A stretch of 64,000 nucleotides of DNA from Rotaria sp. Silwood1 (lineage: Eukaryota; Rotifera; Eurotatoria; Philodinida; Philodinidae). The notes beneath the pieces are model-generated. The model did no database searches, was not told where the DNA came from, and worked only from the letters and a program-made list of their open reading frames with translations. The stretch covers positions 277,643 to 341,642 of the forward strand of contig CAJNOP010000180.1 in assembly GCA_905250075.1 (NCBI GenBank), in the 5' to 3' direction. Positions 47,333 through 59,990 of the stretch are shown piece after piece. Position 1 is the stretch's first letter. Every line of letters begins with the position of its first letter. Both the position numbers and the translations under genes were made by a program.

Positions 47333-48030
47333 TCAATATATATCCGTTGCATTTGCTATTGTGAATTATGAACAATGCATTATTGAATATATGCTTATGA
47401 GTACATCAATATATACTCAGAGAAAAAGAAATCAGTCGGATAAATTTTTTATGGACTTTGTCTCCAGTACGTTTAAAAAACTTCGTAACTATTCACTTAA
47501 CCAGATATTACCTAGACATTAATATACTCGTTTAGTCCATATGCTAATAGGTCTTTCTCAGTATATTTGATATTCAAGTAGATTTGATTTTTGTCTTCCT
47601 ATTGTAAATCGTTATTTTTCTTGACCATGACTATCACACATGTCCAGAAGAAAAATTTTAGACAAAAAGTTCTTTGTTGTTAACTTTTCAGAATTCTCTT
47701 GTTTATAGAAATTTCTAACTCTGTCTTGGTCTGACTGATATTTGTTTGTAGGCATACTATGAAGTGTTGAATAGGCTAAGATACAGATATTGTTTCCTCG
47801 TTAATTCAGTTTCTATGAACTTCCTAACTTTAACTATGAACATATAATTAAATATGCATAGCAAAGAATGATTTAAATATTTGTATTAAACTATTTTATT
47901 TTATTTATTTTTTCATAACTATAGAATTTGTAAAAAATAAGAATAGATATTAAAATAAACAGTGTCCACATTTCTATTTCTCATAATTGTGCTGATTGAG
48001 TTAATTAGACTGAAGTAGTATTATTCTTAT

Positions 48031-48680
48031 TTACAATTTCTTTGAAAAAAAATCAAATAAATATTGTACGAATGCATCAGAAACATGATAATAATGTCGA
48101 TATGGTACATTTGATTCAATTAGTATATTACATCCTAGTAAATTAATTCGTTCGTTTAATAAATGGACATGAGAATCTATTATAAATGATCAATTATATC
48201 GTCATATTCATCAAATTATTTTCTTATTCTAGAATCTTGATTATTGATAACAATTCTTGTCAAATGTTGAGCATAAAATTGTTTTAATCTATGATTTTCC
48301 ATGAAATAGCGATATAATACGATTCAATGGTTTTTGTCTATGTTCATAAAATTCAATAGCATATTTTGCTTTAGTAAGACCATATGCACCATCAAATGTT
48401 AATGAACATTGACCAAAGAAAATTCTGATTCCTTTTCATTTTTCTTTATGTTATTTTTCATTTATATCTTCATTCTGAAAAATAATATCAATGTTTAAAT
48501 ATCTATTATAGTCAACTATTGATTTAAATTTGATTAACCCATTAAATTGGTAGTCAGCAAATAAATATCTAACCATACAAAAAAAAAAGAGTTAGAAAAT
48601 TTCAGAATTGACTCTATTCCATGAAATTTATCTATTGTAACATTTTCAGTAAGATTAACATCGAAAAATCTTCTAAAGCA
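48031..48680 (-). pseudogene. Dead short-chain dehydrogenase (retinol/hydroxysteroid dehydrogenase-like)
   Basis: Read on the minus strand in broken frames: FHGIESI-like part (about 48630); FNGLIKFKSIVDYNRYLNID (about 48560-48490), the usual region after the NNAG motif; FFGQCSLTFDGAYGLTKAKY (about 48430-48370), which keeps the catalytic YxxxK as YGLTK; and a C-terminal PYRHYYHVSDAFVQYLFDFF ending in TAA at 48031. Live SDRs reduce or oxidise steroids, retinoids and related substrates with NAD(P)H. Here frames change several times and stops intervene, so it is a relic. The N-terminal glycine motif was not found. Confidence 0.6.
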
Positions 48681-51102
48681 GTATATATATATGTACAAGG
48701 TCACATCACTAACAAAAAATAAAACGATTCTTTTGAAAAATCTAAAAATTCTCAGAAAAATGTTTTTGTAAATTTTTTATTCAGAGTCTTTTAAAACTGA
48801 AATTTATGAAGTAAAAGTCGATTTTGTTTTTTCCATGAAGTCATTAATACCTCACGAACAAATGAAATACATCTTATAGAAATAGAATATACATGAAAAG
48901 TTATTGAGTTTAGCATTAGACTTAAAACTAACTCTTTTCTATAAGAAATAACATGAAAATTGAAAATAGAATATTTCTTCCAGTCGCATTTTATCAAAAT
49001 TTCAAGAACAAATCTGTAAAATAAATGTGTTTCATATATTACAAATAAAAAAAAATACAAAGTGATAACTACTATTTTAGAATTTCATTGATTCACAAAT
49101 CTTTTCTTTTTCTAAATAAATAATAGGCATAACATAGAGTCATTTTATTCTATCAATTGCAACGGTATCTTTTTTTTAACTTAACACACAGAAAAGTTTT
49201 GAATCAAGTTTCTTAATTATCAATATATTTAACATTTTAAACGGCATCATTTTTATATACAAATAGGAGTACATATACTAAAAGAATAATATACACATGA
49301 TTGTTTCAAACAAAAACTTTCCAGGATAAATAACTACAAGTTCTTCAATCTGGAGAAATTATCGTTTGTCTGACATTCAAAATGAATTATTTGAACCAAG
49401 CCGATCGTCATGTTTTCAACAGATTGAAATCAGCATCAACAATGAAAATTCTCGATCAAAAATATAAAAATACGATACTTTCAATAATTTATCCTTATAT
49501 ATCTGTGTACAGTACATGATCTATGTGATGTATCAATCATTGTTTTATATTTCTACTTTGAAAAAATAAATATATAACATACATAGATTATTCGTATATT
49601 GAGAAAATAATATATGAGAACGAAGAAACTATTGACGAAAATCGTAACTCGATCTGTTTAAGCAGAAAGAAAAATTGCTCATAATAAATATTATACTATT
49701 GTTACGAGAAGTACAATCGATAAGGTTAATTGTCCTAGAAATTAATACAACTCAAAAATTTCGACAGAATAGTATATATTAACATGATCAAGTAAGAATA
49801 AGTTAACTTATATGAAACTTAAAATATAAAACATAAAATAACTAAGAATGTTTTCTATTCAATTTTAAATAAATTATATAGAAAGAAATAATATTTTATG
49901 CTTTAGTCTAAAAATTGAGTTTATCAAGTATTCCAAATATATAATTGTTGTTATATATTAATAGATTTTATTGTTTCACTAAAAGAAAGAAAAATATGTA
50001 ATTAAAATATATTTGAATATTTTCTAATAGAAAATACAAAGTTTACTTAATTAATAATATATCAATAGAATCATAATCGATAAACGTTGTATATCTATCA
50101 AATTAAATCAATCAAATTTATTATTCTTCTATAAAGTTAAGAAAAACTTAAACTTACTTTATGAAATTCCAAATTCTTTCACTAGAATTAAACATAAAAA
50201 AGATTAACTAATGAAATTCTTCTAGTCTTATAAGAGAATTACATGAATTTATATCAAGTGGATAAAATTGACTCTCTATCACTAGAAAATATGCAAAATG
50301 CTTTGCTTTTATAAACTGAACGATGACTGTTTCAATGAATTTTTCGACCTGTAATTTTATTCGTAGATAGACTCTATAATTTTATCAATATTCTGAATAT
50401 TTCAGTCAAAATAAATGTTAATCTATCAAAATATTGAATTTTCCACAAAAAGTTTTCTAATACAAATATCAAGTTTATTTAAATCTATTCTGAGGTTACC
50501 TATCGACAAAACTACAAGTCGAACATTCTATTAGTTGAATTTTTAGTTAACATCTAAAATAGGCCGCAAATTTCAGTAACAAGATGAGAACTTGGTTTAT
50601 CACTGGGCTTTTCTACTCTTACTAAGACTTCTTTGTCAACTCAATATAATCTCAAAAGGTAAGTAATAAATTTTGGATAAGTTTGCAGTTGGATATTTGT
50701 ATCTATTGCTGAATCGAAACAAATAAGACATCTATTAATAGAAAAAAAAACTGAACAGCTATTTCTCAATAGTGATTCATTTATAAAAATTCAATTTCAA
50801 TTCAATAATAAAAACTTTATAATTTATGTTTTTCTTATTAGATCTTCAAAGAAAAGAACAATCATTCGTTTTTTATGATTATAGAAAATAAATATAAAAC
50901 GAATCATTGTCTAATTTAGTTTCTACCTGAACAATTTTGAGACAATGGATTGATTAACTTGTTCAAAAATATTTTCTATTTCATCAATTGAACTATTTCA
51001 TGCATCAAGAAATCAGTTTGATTATTCAATCAAATTTTGTTTGCTTCCAATTGTTAATAGGTTTTTTTTCAACAATTAGTGGAAATCTCGTTATATATCG
51101 GC
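48681..51102. other. AT-rich gene desert, part 2
   Basis: Nothing recognised. Short frames consist of AT-rich codons without protein-like character. Confidence 0.4.
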
Positions 51103-51903
51103 ATGGCCGCGTATCGGTCACCCCGGCATGGGGAAGGTTTATAGGTACTAAAAATAAAGAAAACTCTCTCCAAATCCAAAAGTTCACTACTGACAGATTA
51201 TGAAACACGTTGCAACCTCTGAGATACATTATTGATTAGTTATATAAACCGTATTTTACCTCCGATAAGTGTCTAAACAAGGATTTTTTGACGAATTTCA
51301 TCAAAAAACAATCCGTTTTGAGACCCATTATATTTCATTTTTTGCCCAAAAAACAGGCAGAATTTTAATGTCATTCTATTTTGAAGGTGAAACTGGCATA
51401 CTTGCATGATAGAACTATCTCTGTACTATTCGCAGATACGAAAAATGATGGGTTTTCATCGTGACAACTGAAAGCTTTGAGGACCTTAACCGTCTCCATT
51501 AGAAAGTCAAAAAATAGTGAAATTCCGTAACGGACAGTATTTACAGGTTTTTTATTTGGTGCAGTTATGCTTTCTAGAAAATGAATTGATATTTTGAAAG
51601 CTAATGGAAAATTGAATAATATTTATATAGAGTGTTTATTTGTATGTCGCTTTATTATGTAGTAAAATGCCGATCTCCCAGATCATCCTAAAAAAATTTC
51701 CATTTTTTGAAATTCGGTAACGGTCAATATTTGTTGAATAACTCAGCTATGGCTAGACAGAAATAGATGAAATTTTTACTGGCAATAGATCTTAGCTATC
51801 TCTCCCTATGACAAAAATTTCAGCAAGTTTGCCTTTATTTTTCAGAAGCTAAAGGTGTCGCAATACAAAAAAACGAAATTCTGTAACGCGCGGCCATGCC
51901 CAT
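51103..51903. mobile_element. 800-bp element with GGCATGGCCGCG terminal inverted repeats
   Basis: Left end GGCATGGCCGCGTATCGGTC (51103), right end GTAACGCGCGGCCATGCC (ending about 51900) give a 12-bp perfect inverted repeat. The interior holds GAAATTCCGTAACGGAC-like segments near 51518, 51709 and 51873 in direct orientation, as sub-terminal repeats do. GC is higher than in the flanks. No transposase frame is present, so it is non-autonomous. No clear target-site duplication. Confidence 0.7.
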
Positions 51904-54900
51904 ATGTATTTATTTGATTAGGAACACTATTTAATTGTCGTTTATTTTGTTTTTTTTTTGTTATTTCAGTATGTTAAATTAAATGATTGAAACAAATAAG
52001 ACGTAAACAAGAATGATATTCATGCAAATCTTTAATTGCACGATGACATGTTATATCATTACATGAAATTATTTTGGGCATTTCTCAAATATAAAGATTT
52101 TTTTGTATCTGCAATATTCGATGATATATGATTTTTGTCACTATGGAAGATATCTTTAAAATAATTGACAAACTTTCGACTATTAAACTGTAGATATCAA
52201 TCATTCATCGAATGATTTCCTTAACGAAATTTAATGATGAAAGAATATTTGAAAGGATGTAGAAATTTCGTTCGATCATACTAAATATTAATCAAGCTTG
52301 TTTAGTTTATTATTTCTTCTATTGATGGAAGAAACTTAAGAAAAGTGTAGATAAACAGTAGAAAATGAGCTAAGAATGACTGATGAGTAATATGCGAGCA
52401 ATGATATCTATATTTCCATACGGAAGAGAGAATAAGAAGATAATGACGATAGAGAGAACAATTGCTTACTGCGATAAATGTGTTGTGACTGATGAATTGA
52501 TTACAATATTCGAGTAGTTTTTTTAAATAATTTGTTTAAATATTTATTAAGAGTCAACATTTGAAAGGAAACTGGTGGCAACACATCGACTATAAGAAAT
52601 CTTGAAATGAAAGAAGATGGTTTAATTCAAAATATAAAAAATGTTGAATAAGAAATAGGATTGTTGGGAATTTTTCAAAATTTCATTTTCTAAGAGTTTA
52701 TTTCTTTTAAGTAGAAGAATATTTTGATATTTTTATTTTTCTTAAATGCAAAACTAAAAACAATAGACGAAAAAAAAATTTCTTATATTTTCAATTAAAA
52801 TACACGCTGCACATTATTTTGAAGTAAATATAAATAATTAATTCATATTGTATTTTTCGAATCTAATGCGATGAAGAAAGACAATTTTTATATATATATT
52901 CTTCGGTATCAATTTCTGCATTATCAAATAAAATTGAAAATGTTTTAAGATTATTTTATGTCAGAAAAGCTTCTCTATTCTTTTTTTTTGTGAAGATTTT
53001 TCAAAATAGTTCAAGCAAAAACTATGAGACTTTCCGAACACATAGATTATAATGAATAGAGCAAAATATGCCATGGACTTGAAATTATCAGATGATTTAT
53101 TCAGAAAAATATAAGATCACAAAAGTCATAAATGGTCGAATGTTTTCTCTATAAAAATTTTCACTTTGTTTCTTTTTGCTGTAGTTTTTTCTTTTGGTTC
53201 AAAAATATCGTTTCTAGTGTCCGACAGAAGCAAAATAACGATAGATCTATCAAAAAATGTGTTTTTTCAATGGTAAAAGTATTTATTTAAAAAAAAAAAC
53301 TTCGAATCTGATCAATTGAGCTGCAAGAGAGAAAAAAGAAGAAATTTAAATTGGTATATCCAATACAAAAGAAAAAAATGAAAAATAAATAAGCAGAAAA
53401 TTTCAAGTCAGAAAAGGAAAGGAAATCAACTTAGAGATCGATTTCATTTGAGATAAATTTTTTTTCTATCTCTTTAAGTTTATTATCAAAGTTGAATTAA
53501 TTACAGATAAATGATTCACATAGATCAATTAATATTGAAATCAAGTGACATATGTCTTTAAGACTTGAAAAATAAAATTAAAATATTATTATTTTAATCT
53601 TATTTTTATTTCTTTTTTCCATCAACTATATTTTCTTCATTATCATCATAGAATTTCTCCTTCTTGTTTATTCAATAACAATATCATGTGTGTGAATTCA
53701 CATTTATCATTTTAATGTCATTATGTCTATTTGTTTATGAGTTGCAATGCATTGATAAATAATCTAGTTAAGAAAATGGTGATTTAAATTATTTAATATT
53801 CGATCATAGAAAGCTTTTCTAAATTTTTTCCGAATTTCAACAAATAAATTATAGAATTTTCTACATTTTCGATATGTTGATCTCACAACATTATTGTATT
53901 TCATTGAGAAAAAGCGATTGAACTCAAATTAAAAAGTTATATAACATATTAATGCTTTTATGAGATGAACATAGATGAGATTGAATCATGTAAATTATAC
54001 AAATCATAAGAATTTTACTGTATTAACCATCGAGTATAAATATCATTAATACAGAAAAAAAAAACATTTTTTCATCAGATTTATAAAGTTTCAACCAATC
54101 AAGAAATTCAAAATTCAAATAGTGAATCACATAGACAAATCGTATATATCTACATTCACTGAGCTGATTGTAAACTTTACATATTTTCTTACAGTAATTC
54201 TGTTTTATCCTATGCATTTATTAGGGTTGCAGCTTCGTATCTTTCTATATAATCAATCAAAATAGTTAAAATACTTTTATCAATACATCATGTTTTCTAT
54301 TGTGTTGTACTGTACATAAATATAAATGTCATAAATGTCAAAAGCGTCAATTAGATTCATTTTCTTATCGTACTTATTTCGATGAAATATTTCACTTTTC
54401 ATATCCTATTTCCAACCAAATAGAAATAAAAAGGTTTTACAAAGCTCTCAATCAGGAATAATCATATCAAGGAACATAGTTACTTATGGGTTTTATGTTA
54501 TTTATAAATGATCTAATTATAGTTTTTTTTTGTTTTGTTCATTTTCATTTAGATTGGTGAAAAATACATTTGTTACTATCAAACATCAGTTTTTATTTTG
54601 ATCATTTTGAATCTTCGAAATGTGTATTGATTTTAGACATCTTGGTGTATTTCTTAGATTATTATTATTTAGTTTGTTCTTCGCTCTATCTGATGATGAT
54701 AAAATAAATAGTGATTGTTCGTATTTATCAATTGAAAGAATTTTTTTCAAGAAGAATAGTAATATATAGTAAAAAAAAACAAAAGCAAGTTGAATTGGAT
54801 ATTACAGATTTCATGTTTGATAATTTTATGAAAATAGAATTTGTTTTTAATGATATTTATGATTGATAATATAGTATCTTATGAGTGCTCTGATCTGTAT

Positions 54901-57360
54901 GATTTGAAAACTATGATTTTGTTCAAAACATAATTTTTCAAAGTACTTTACTGATTGAAAGAAAGGATGTACGAAATTCAAGTCATTATCTAAGATACAA
55001 CTCTACCAACACTAGTTCTAGTAAACATTTCGGATCTGCATCTTATTCTAATCACGAGTAATAAAATACTAAGTTTGTCTAACATCTGGAATTCTATTTA
55101 TATTGGACGAGTTCTAAACCCTGAAGGGTTTGATATTCTGAATTAAAAATTTTATCGTAAGTGCGACTCATAGCACTATATGTTCATAAAAGTTTTCAGC
55201 TTAATCGGTGAAGCCGTTGTGAAGATATTATCCCGTCAAGACCACCATTGGTCGAAATATATGGTCTAGATATTTTTGTAAAACATCTGTAAATGATTAA
55301 ATGTTCAGTATTTTTCAATATGGACTGTGTGAAGATTCACAAAACTTATTCCTTTATAAATATGTTGGATAGAGGAAAGCCTTCGGATTATGATTTTGTA
55401 GTTTCTCTATCATTTACGATGATGACCTAGATGAAAAATCTCATGGGACATAAAATTGAGAAACTGTATATCTGTTATTTTTCTTAGGCAAACTGATAAA
55501 AGCCCAATCTTTTGGCTATATACCTGACTCGAGTAGGTCTACTAACAGTCAAAAGATATGGGTGTTCGTGGATTGAAAAAATCAGTGTGCATTGGAAAAT
55601 TTTTCTAATACTCAACCGTTTTTGGGCGTTCGTGGATGTTCGTCGAGTCAACTCGACGAGCTCTATCTACTCATAATATCAGTTCTTGATTTGGGGGTGT
55701 TCGTGAGTGTTCGCTTGTTTTACAAATACTCCTTCATCGATTAATATTTTGACACTTGAAACTTCAAGTATTCAATTATTAAAGATTTCAATATTTGTAT
55801 TCGAATTTTAATTAATACATGTCCAATCTCCAGAAATCATATATCATCAAAATAATCGTTGATTTTCTTGAAGTTTGTATTGGTAACATTCAAATGAATA
55901 GAATTTTGTTATTCAACAGATGAATATTATTTTGTTATGCTTGCCAGAATATATGTTATGATGTTTTGAAAAAAAATTCGATGTTACTAGAAAGTTCGCT
56001 ATAGATTAACTCTACCGAACTTTTTTGGCTCTTCTCTAAGTACATCGATTATAGGATATTGGAATTAAAGTGTGTGAACATCTCACGAAGTATGAAGGTG
56101 AATCTGTAACTCTTTACATTTCCCGAAAATTACAATGTTTTAACTTTATTCGGTGTGGTGATATGAAGCTCACAAAATCAACCGATCTATAAGTTAACTT
56201 TGTCTAATCAATAAAAAGCCTAGTCTTCTATTCGTTTTAAGAATTCTTTTGTGTTTGGTCAGATAGTAGCCAGCAGCTATTACAAATAGATTTCTATTGA
56301 CTGATTCGACGTTTCATCATTAATAAATTATATCAATTTTCTGATAACAATTTCAACTTGAATTTTCGTAGAAAACCATACAACTTGAGCATTCCTCGCT
56401 GCATTATGCAATAAAAAAATTCTGGTCCTGGAATCTTTTTTAGGAAAATAACATTGATTCTTAAGTAGAAAAATTTTTCTCTCTCTCACACACGTTTAGA
56501 GTGACATTTTCAACTTTAGCCGTCCTAATATCTAGAGAAAGAGTTGATCTTTTCGCATGAAATTTCCATTATTGTTTTCATCTTCCACTTTCTCGTTGTG
56601 GTTAACAATTACAAACAGTTTATTACGAAGCATATACGAATAAAAAAGAAATAATAAATACGAGTAAATGTAGAAGGAGATTTATTTTGAAGTACTTTGA
56701 TCAAATTACAATAAAATACGCATTTATAATACATCACTCGACTCCTCATTGATGATCGGATCTGATACCATGAATCGGCTTTAATAGTACTTATGTCACA
56801 TTTGAAGAGTCTTTACAAAATCAGTGCTATTGGAAGTTGGTATTTAGCGGGATATATTTTGTCCATTTTGACAATGAATACTGTGATTGTTTTCAAATAC
56901 CTTCAAGATGCTAGTTCTTGATTGGCATCAATCCAACTAGAACTTAGTGAGATTAGTGATCTCATACAAAGATCAATCAAAAATCAGGAAAAATATATAT
57001 TTATTGGCAATCAAGAATGATCTTTTTAGTGATGTACGCCACTCGAAATTTAGACACTTACTTTTTATGTTTTGTACACCCACACCATACAATTAGTATG
57101 AACTGATTCATATACTTTTTGAAAATATGAAGAAACACTGCTATTCAATTTCTATTCATATCCACAATTTCATGTTCATAGTATTCCACAAGAGTGATCG
57201 CGTTTCATATAGATATTCAGCTATGTTTCACTATGTCATGCAAGTCACTGCTTGGTTAGTACATTCTATATCATACAATCAAAATAGAGACTTTTATACA
57301 GAATAAGGGTAGAGTAAAAAGGTACAAATAGAAGCATCGTATCAAGGATAGACAAAGATA
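51904..57360. other. AT-rich gene desert, part 3
   Basis: No gene seen. At 55641-55658 there is a perfect hairpin (CGTCGAGT-CA-ACTCGACG) followed by GAGCTCTATC, a string also found in the 165-bp repeat near 12857, within a GTGTTCGTGG-rich stretch. 55440-55560 is weakly palindromic. Confidence 0.4.
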
Positions 57361-57414
57361 TTTTCAAATGACAACTTCTCGAATCAGTTCTAATTTAGAG
57401 TGCGCTATCCATTG

Positions 57415-57942
57415 TCAAAGAAAACGATTAAGATCGTCTTCATCCATAAGCCATACTGTTTTATTGACATTTTCAAAACCAAACATAACCACTATGGCAT
57501 TGTACATGTCTAATAGACTAGGCTCACCATCAACACCCCATATGTCCTCCATATTTCCTGTGTTGCCAGACCAGAAAGGGAGATGATGAAGAATTTCCAG
57601 GCCAAAATGTTGACGCGAGAAGATGTTGTACATTTTTGTGTTTAGAATGTGCTGATGCCATGCCTTATCGACCATCGGCGATGGTACAGACATTTCAAGA
57701 TTAGTATTTTTGAGAACTGAGTAAAAATGTTCCAATTCGGCAATGGTGTTAAGTGCATCTTCACGATTCATGTGCTCTTTGTTTTGCAGACATTCAGCAA
57801 GATAAAGTATCTCTGTATTTGAAAGTTGAACTTCATTTAACATTAACGTTGACGATAATTCATCATGTGCTATTGTCATTGAAATGAATACGACTTCTAT
57901 AAGCGTCCAGAAAAAAATACATTTCAACTTATGCATCTGCAA
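57415..57942 (-). CDS. Secreted protein with WHQH motif (GRDP/DUF1399-like)
   Basis: Intronless, 175 residues. Residues about 7-25 are hydrophobic (CIFFWTLIEVVFISMTIA), a probable signal peptide. The centre has PSPMVDKAWHQHIL (87-100) followed by Y105 and LHHLPFW (118-124); this VD-x-x-WH-x-H-x-L ... Y ... H pattern resembles the glycine-rich-domain-containing-protein-like family (PF07173 type). Biochemical function of that family is unclear. The C-terminus (VWLMDEDDLNRFL) is acidic. It is divergent from the small secreted peptide gene at 58651, with about 700 bp between the two starts. M4 is an alternative start. Uncertainty lies in the family call, not in coding status. Confidence 0.75.
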   Translation of the reverse strand: MQMHKLKCIFFWTLIEVVFISMTIAHDELSSTLMLNEVQLSNTEILYLAECLQNKEHMNREDALNTIAELEHFYSVLKNTNLEMSVPSPMVDKAWHQHILNTKMYNIFSRQHFGLEILHHLPFWSGNTGNMEDIWGVDGEPSLLDMYNAIVVMFGFENVNKTVWLMDEDDLNRFL

Positions 57943-58534
57943 TGATCACCCACAAAAATCACTATTTCATCTAATAAAAAACATATCTATGATTCATTAA
58001 AGAAATTAAATAGGTGAAATTATTCGAATGTATCACCTACTATTTTTAATTGCCTAAAAAAAGCATGACATTGATATGCCTCTTGTAAATATCTATCCAT
58101 ATATATGTTCTGCTTGTTATGCATGATTGGATTACGTCATGCAATGATTTCGATCTTTCCTTAATATTCTATTTGATCATGCCCATCAATCATGTCGTTA
58201 CGAATGAGTCATGACAACATGTAGTCATGATTTTACATCAAGCAAATTTACTGATTCAAATATTAAGAAAAAGACAACAAATACATTGATATAATTACTT
58301 GTTTCATCTTTTGTCTCTAAAACGAAAGAGAAAATATAGTAAATAATGCGATAGATACCACAATTCAACCACACAATAAGATCTCTTTTTTCAGGAGTCT
58401 CCTTATCATATTGTATGGTCTGCTTTTTTTTTCTTCATTGCTGAATACACATTACGTAAATGCTTCAATGACGACAAAAAAACATCGAAAAAAATATGAA
58501 TAACTACGTAATTTGCTTTCCTTCACATTAAGTG
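57943..58534. promoter_or_regulatory. Divergent intergenic region with bZIP-type sites
   Basis: It separates two oppositely transcribed secreted-protein genes. It contains TTACGTCAT (58132-58140, CRE/ATF-like) and TGAGTCA (58205-58211, AP-1-like), plus several ATCATG/TCATGA strings between 58120 and 58240. These are exact matches to known bZIP sites, but short motifs occur by chance; functional use is inference. Confidence 0.3.
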
Positions 58535-58542
58535 TATATAAG
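58535..58542 (+). promoter_or_regulatory. TATA box of the 54-residue secreted peptide gene
   Basis: TATATAAG in the context AGTGTATATAAGGC, 116 nt before ATG 58651. A start near 58565 would skip the ATG at 58551 and give a leader of about 85 nt. Confidence 0.55.
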
Positions 58543-58650
58543 GCACAAGCATGTACATCAAAATCACATAAAAACATTGAATTTGTAACAAGTAAGATAT
58601 TCTTACATTCTTCATAATTGAAAGTAATAACGATAAGCAGGAGTGCAATA

Positions 58651-58815
58651 ATGCGTGTATTTCTAATTTTAATCTTGGTGATCACAATCTTCAACGCATG
58701 GCAACTCGCAAATGCCAAAGATCAAAACCAAGCTCTTATAAATCGTAGATCGGTTTTACGCCAACTCGTCGAAAGTTCGATACAAAAGCGTGTCTTTCAT
58801 TCATATTCAACATAA
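58651..58815 (+). CDS. Small secreted peptide precursor with dibasic sites
   Basis: 54 residues from the first ATG after the TATA box (an upstream TTG in frame at 58618 is not a plausible start). Residues 1-22 are a strong signal peptide (FLILILVITIFNA, cut after ANA). The rest is short and polar with RR (32-33) and KR (46-47), so processing could release SVLRQLVESSIQ and VFHSYST. There are no cysteines. The layout fits a neuropeptide-like or secreted signalling precursor, but no known family matches and there is no amidation Gly. A 92-bp tandem repeat starts about 40 bp after the stop. Confidence 0.55.
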   Translation: MRVFLILILVITIFNAWQLANAKDQNQALINRRSVLRQLVESSIQKRVFHSYST

Positions 58816-58854
58816 TCGCACTTGACAATAACCTGGATTCTGTTCAATCAAATG

Positions 58855-59990
58855 AAAATAGTTATTGAACAACTACAAGCATAGAGTCGTTTTTTCATCA
58901 TGTGATTCTTCTTTATCCTTGAAACTTAACACAGACACTTCAGAGTGATGTGATAATTGAAGAACATAAATCAAACAAACAGTTTATTTATCATCTGACT
59001 TCCATGCATAATTTTGATTTCGGCATAGACTTCTCTTAGAGGCAAAACACGTGAATAGAGGGTCGCTGCTCTTAGAGTTATTCGTTTGTCAAGTGATGTT
59101 CACAGATACTGTTAACTTCCATAGTTACTCTCCAAACTGGAAAAATAGTTGAAACGCGTAAACTGTTCATATATTTGTCATGTACTTCTTCTTCATACTT
59201 TGTACTAGACAGAGACTACGAATCTTCGAAATAGCTTCACAGAACTACAGTAGATGTACAATTATTCATTTCTTATATGATCTACCACTATGATCAGAAT
59301 GTGCCCAGTCTTCGAAGCAAGAAAATAGTTGGAATGAACCATGTAGACGTGTTCATTTATATTTCGTCTTGTTCTCGTAATTTAGACGTGATAGATTCAC
59401 TCTGAGGTAAAATAATATTTGAAAAGAAAACGAGATGTAGAATTGTTCATAGCCCATGTGATATTTTTTCATGCTTTGAACTCGGTGGACATGATCTGAA
59501 CACATCAAGTAATTGAAAAGAGTTGTATAGAATTGTTCATATGCTATGTGCTCTTCTTCCTTCATACTTTGAACTCGACATAGATCCTTCTAACAAAGGA
59601 AATAATGAACGACGAGCAACAGAACAGTTGCTCATGTGCCATGTGGTTATACTTCATAGTTTATATTCAGTAGAAACATTTTGAGCTCTGAAGACAATTG
59701 AAATGAGTGATTTAAGCTTCTTCATAAATCTTGTCACCCTTCCACAAAGTTGTAAACTCGGTATATACACGTCGACTTGAAGCAATAGTTGAAAAGAACG
59801 AGTTAACATCATTCATATGTCATGTAATTTTGTCTCATGATTGGAACCTGACGGGCACATGTTAGTCTAAGGCAGTATTCGAAGAGAGGAAAAAGTAAGA
59901 GCAGTTCATTTGTCATGCGATCTCTTTTCATCTTTTAAGTTAGGCAGATTAATCTTGAATAGATGAAATAGTTGAAAAAAGTCAAGCGAA
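58855..59990 (+). repeat. Tandem repeat, unit about 92 bp, about 12 degenerate copies
   Basis: A GTTCAT-type anchor, usually followed by ATGTCATGTG-like sequence, is found at 59165, 59264, 59351, 59445, 59535, 59630, 59720, 59811 and 59904 (spacings 99, 87, 94, 90, 95, 90, 91, 93), with earlier weaker copies near 58888, 58982 and 59077. Each unit also has CTTCTTCATACTTTGAACTC-like and AATAGTTGAAAAGAAC-like blocks. No frame stays open across units, so it is not a repeat protein. It starts just after the secreted peptide gene. Confidence 0.8.

Noticed and set aside
48791..49060. 89-codon minus-strand frame upstream of the dead dehydrogenase
   Set aside because: Rich in Phe/Tyr/Ile from AT-rich codons, without SDR motifs; treated as chance.
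58855..59990. CRISPR-like array
   Set aside because: The window is eukaryotic, whole 92-bp units are degenerate copies rather than a constant repeat with unique spacers, and there are no cas genes.
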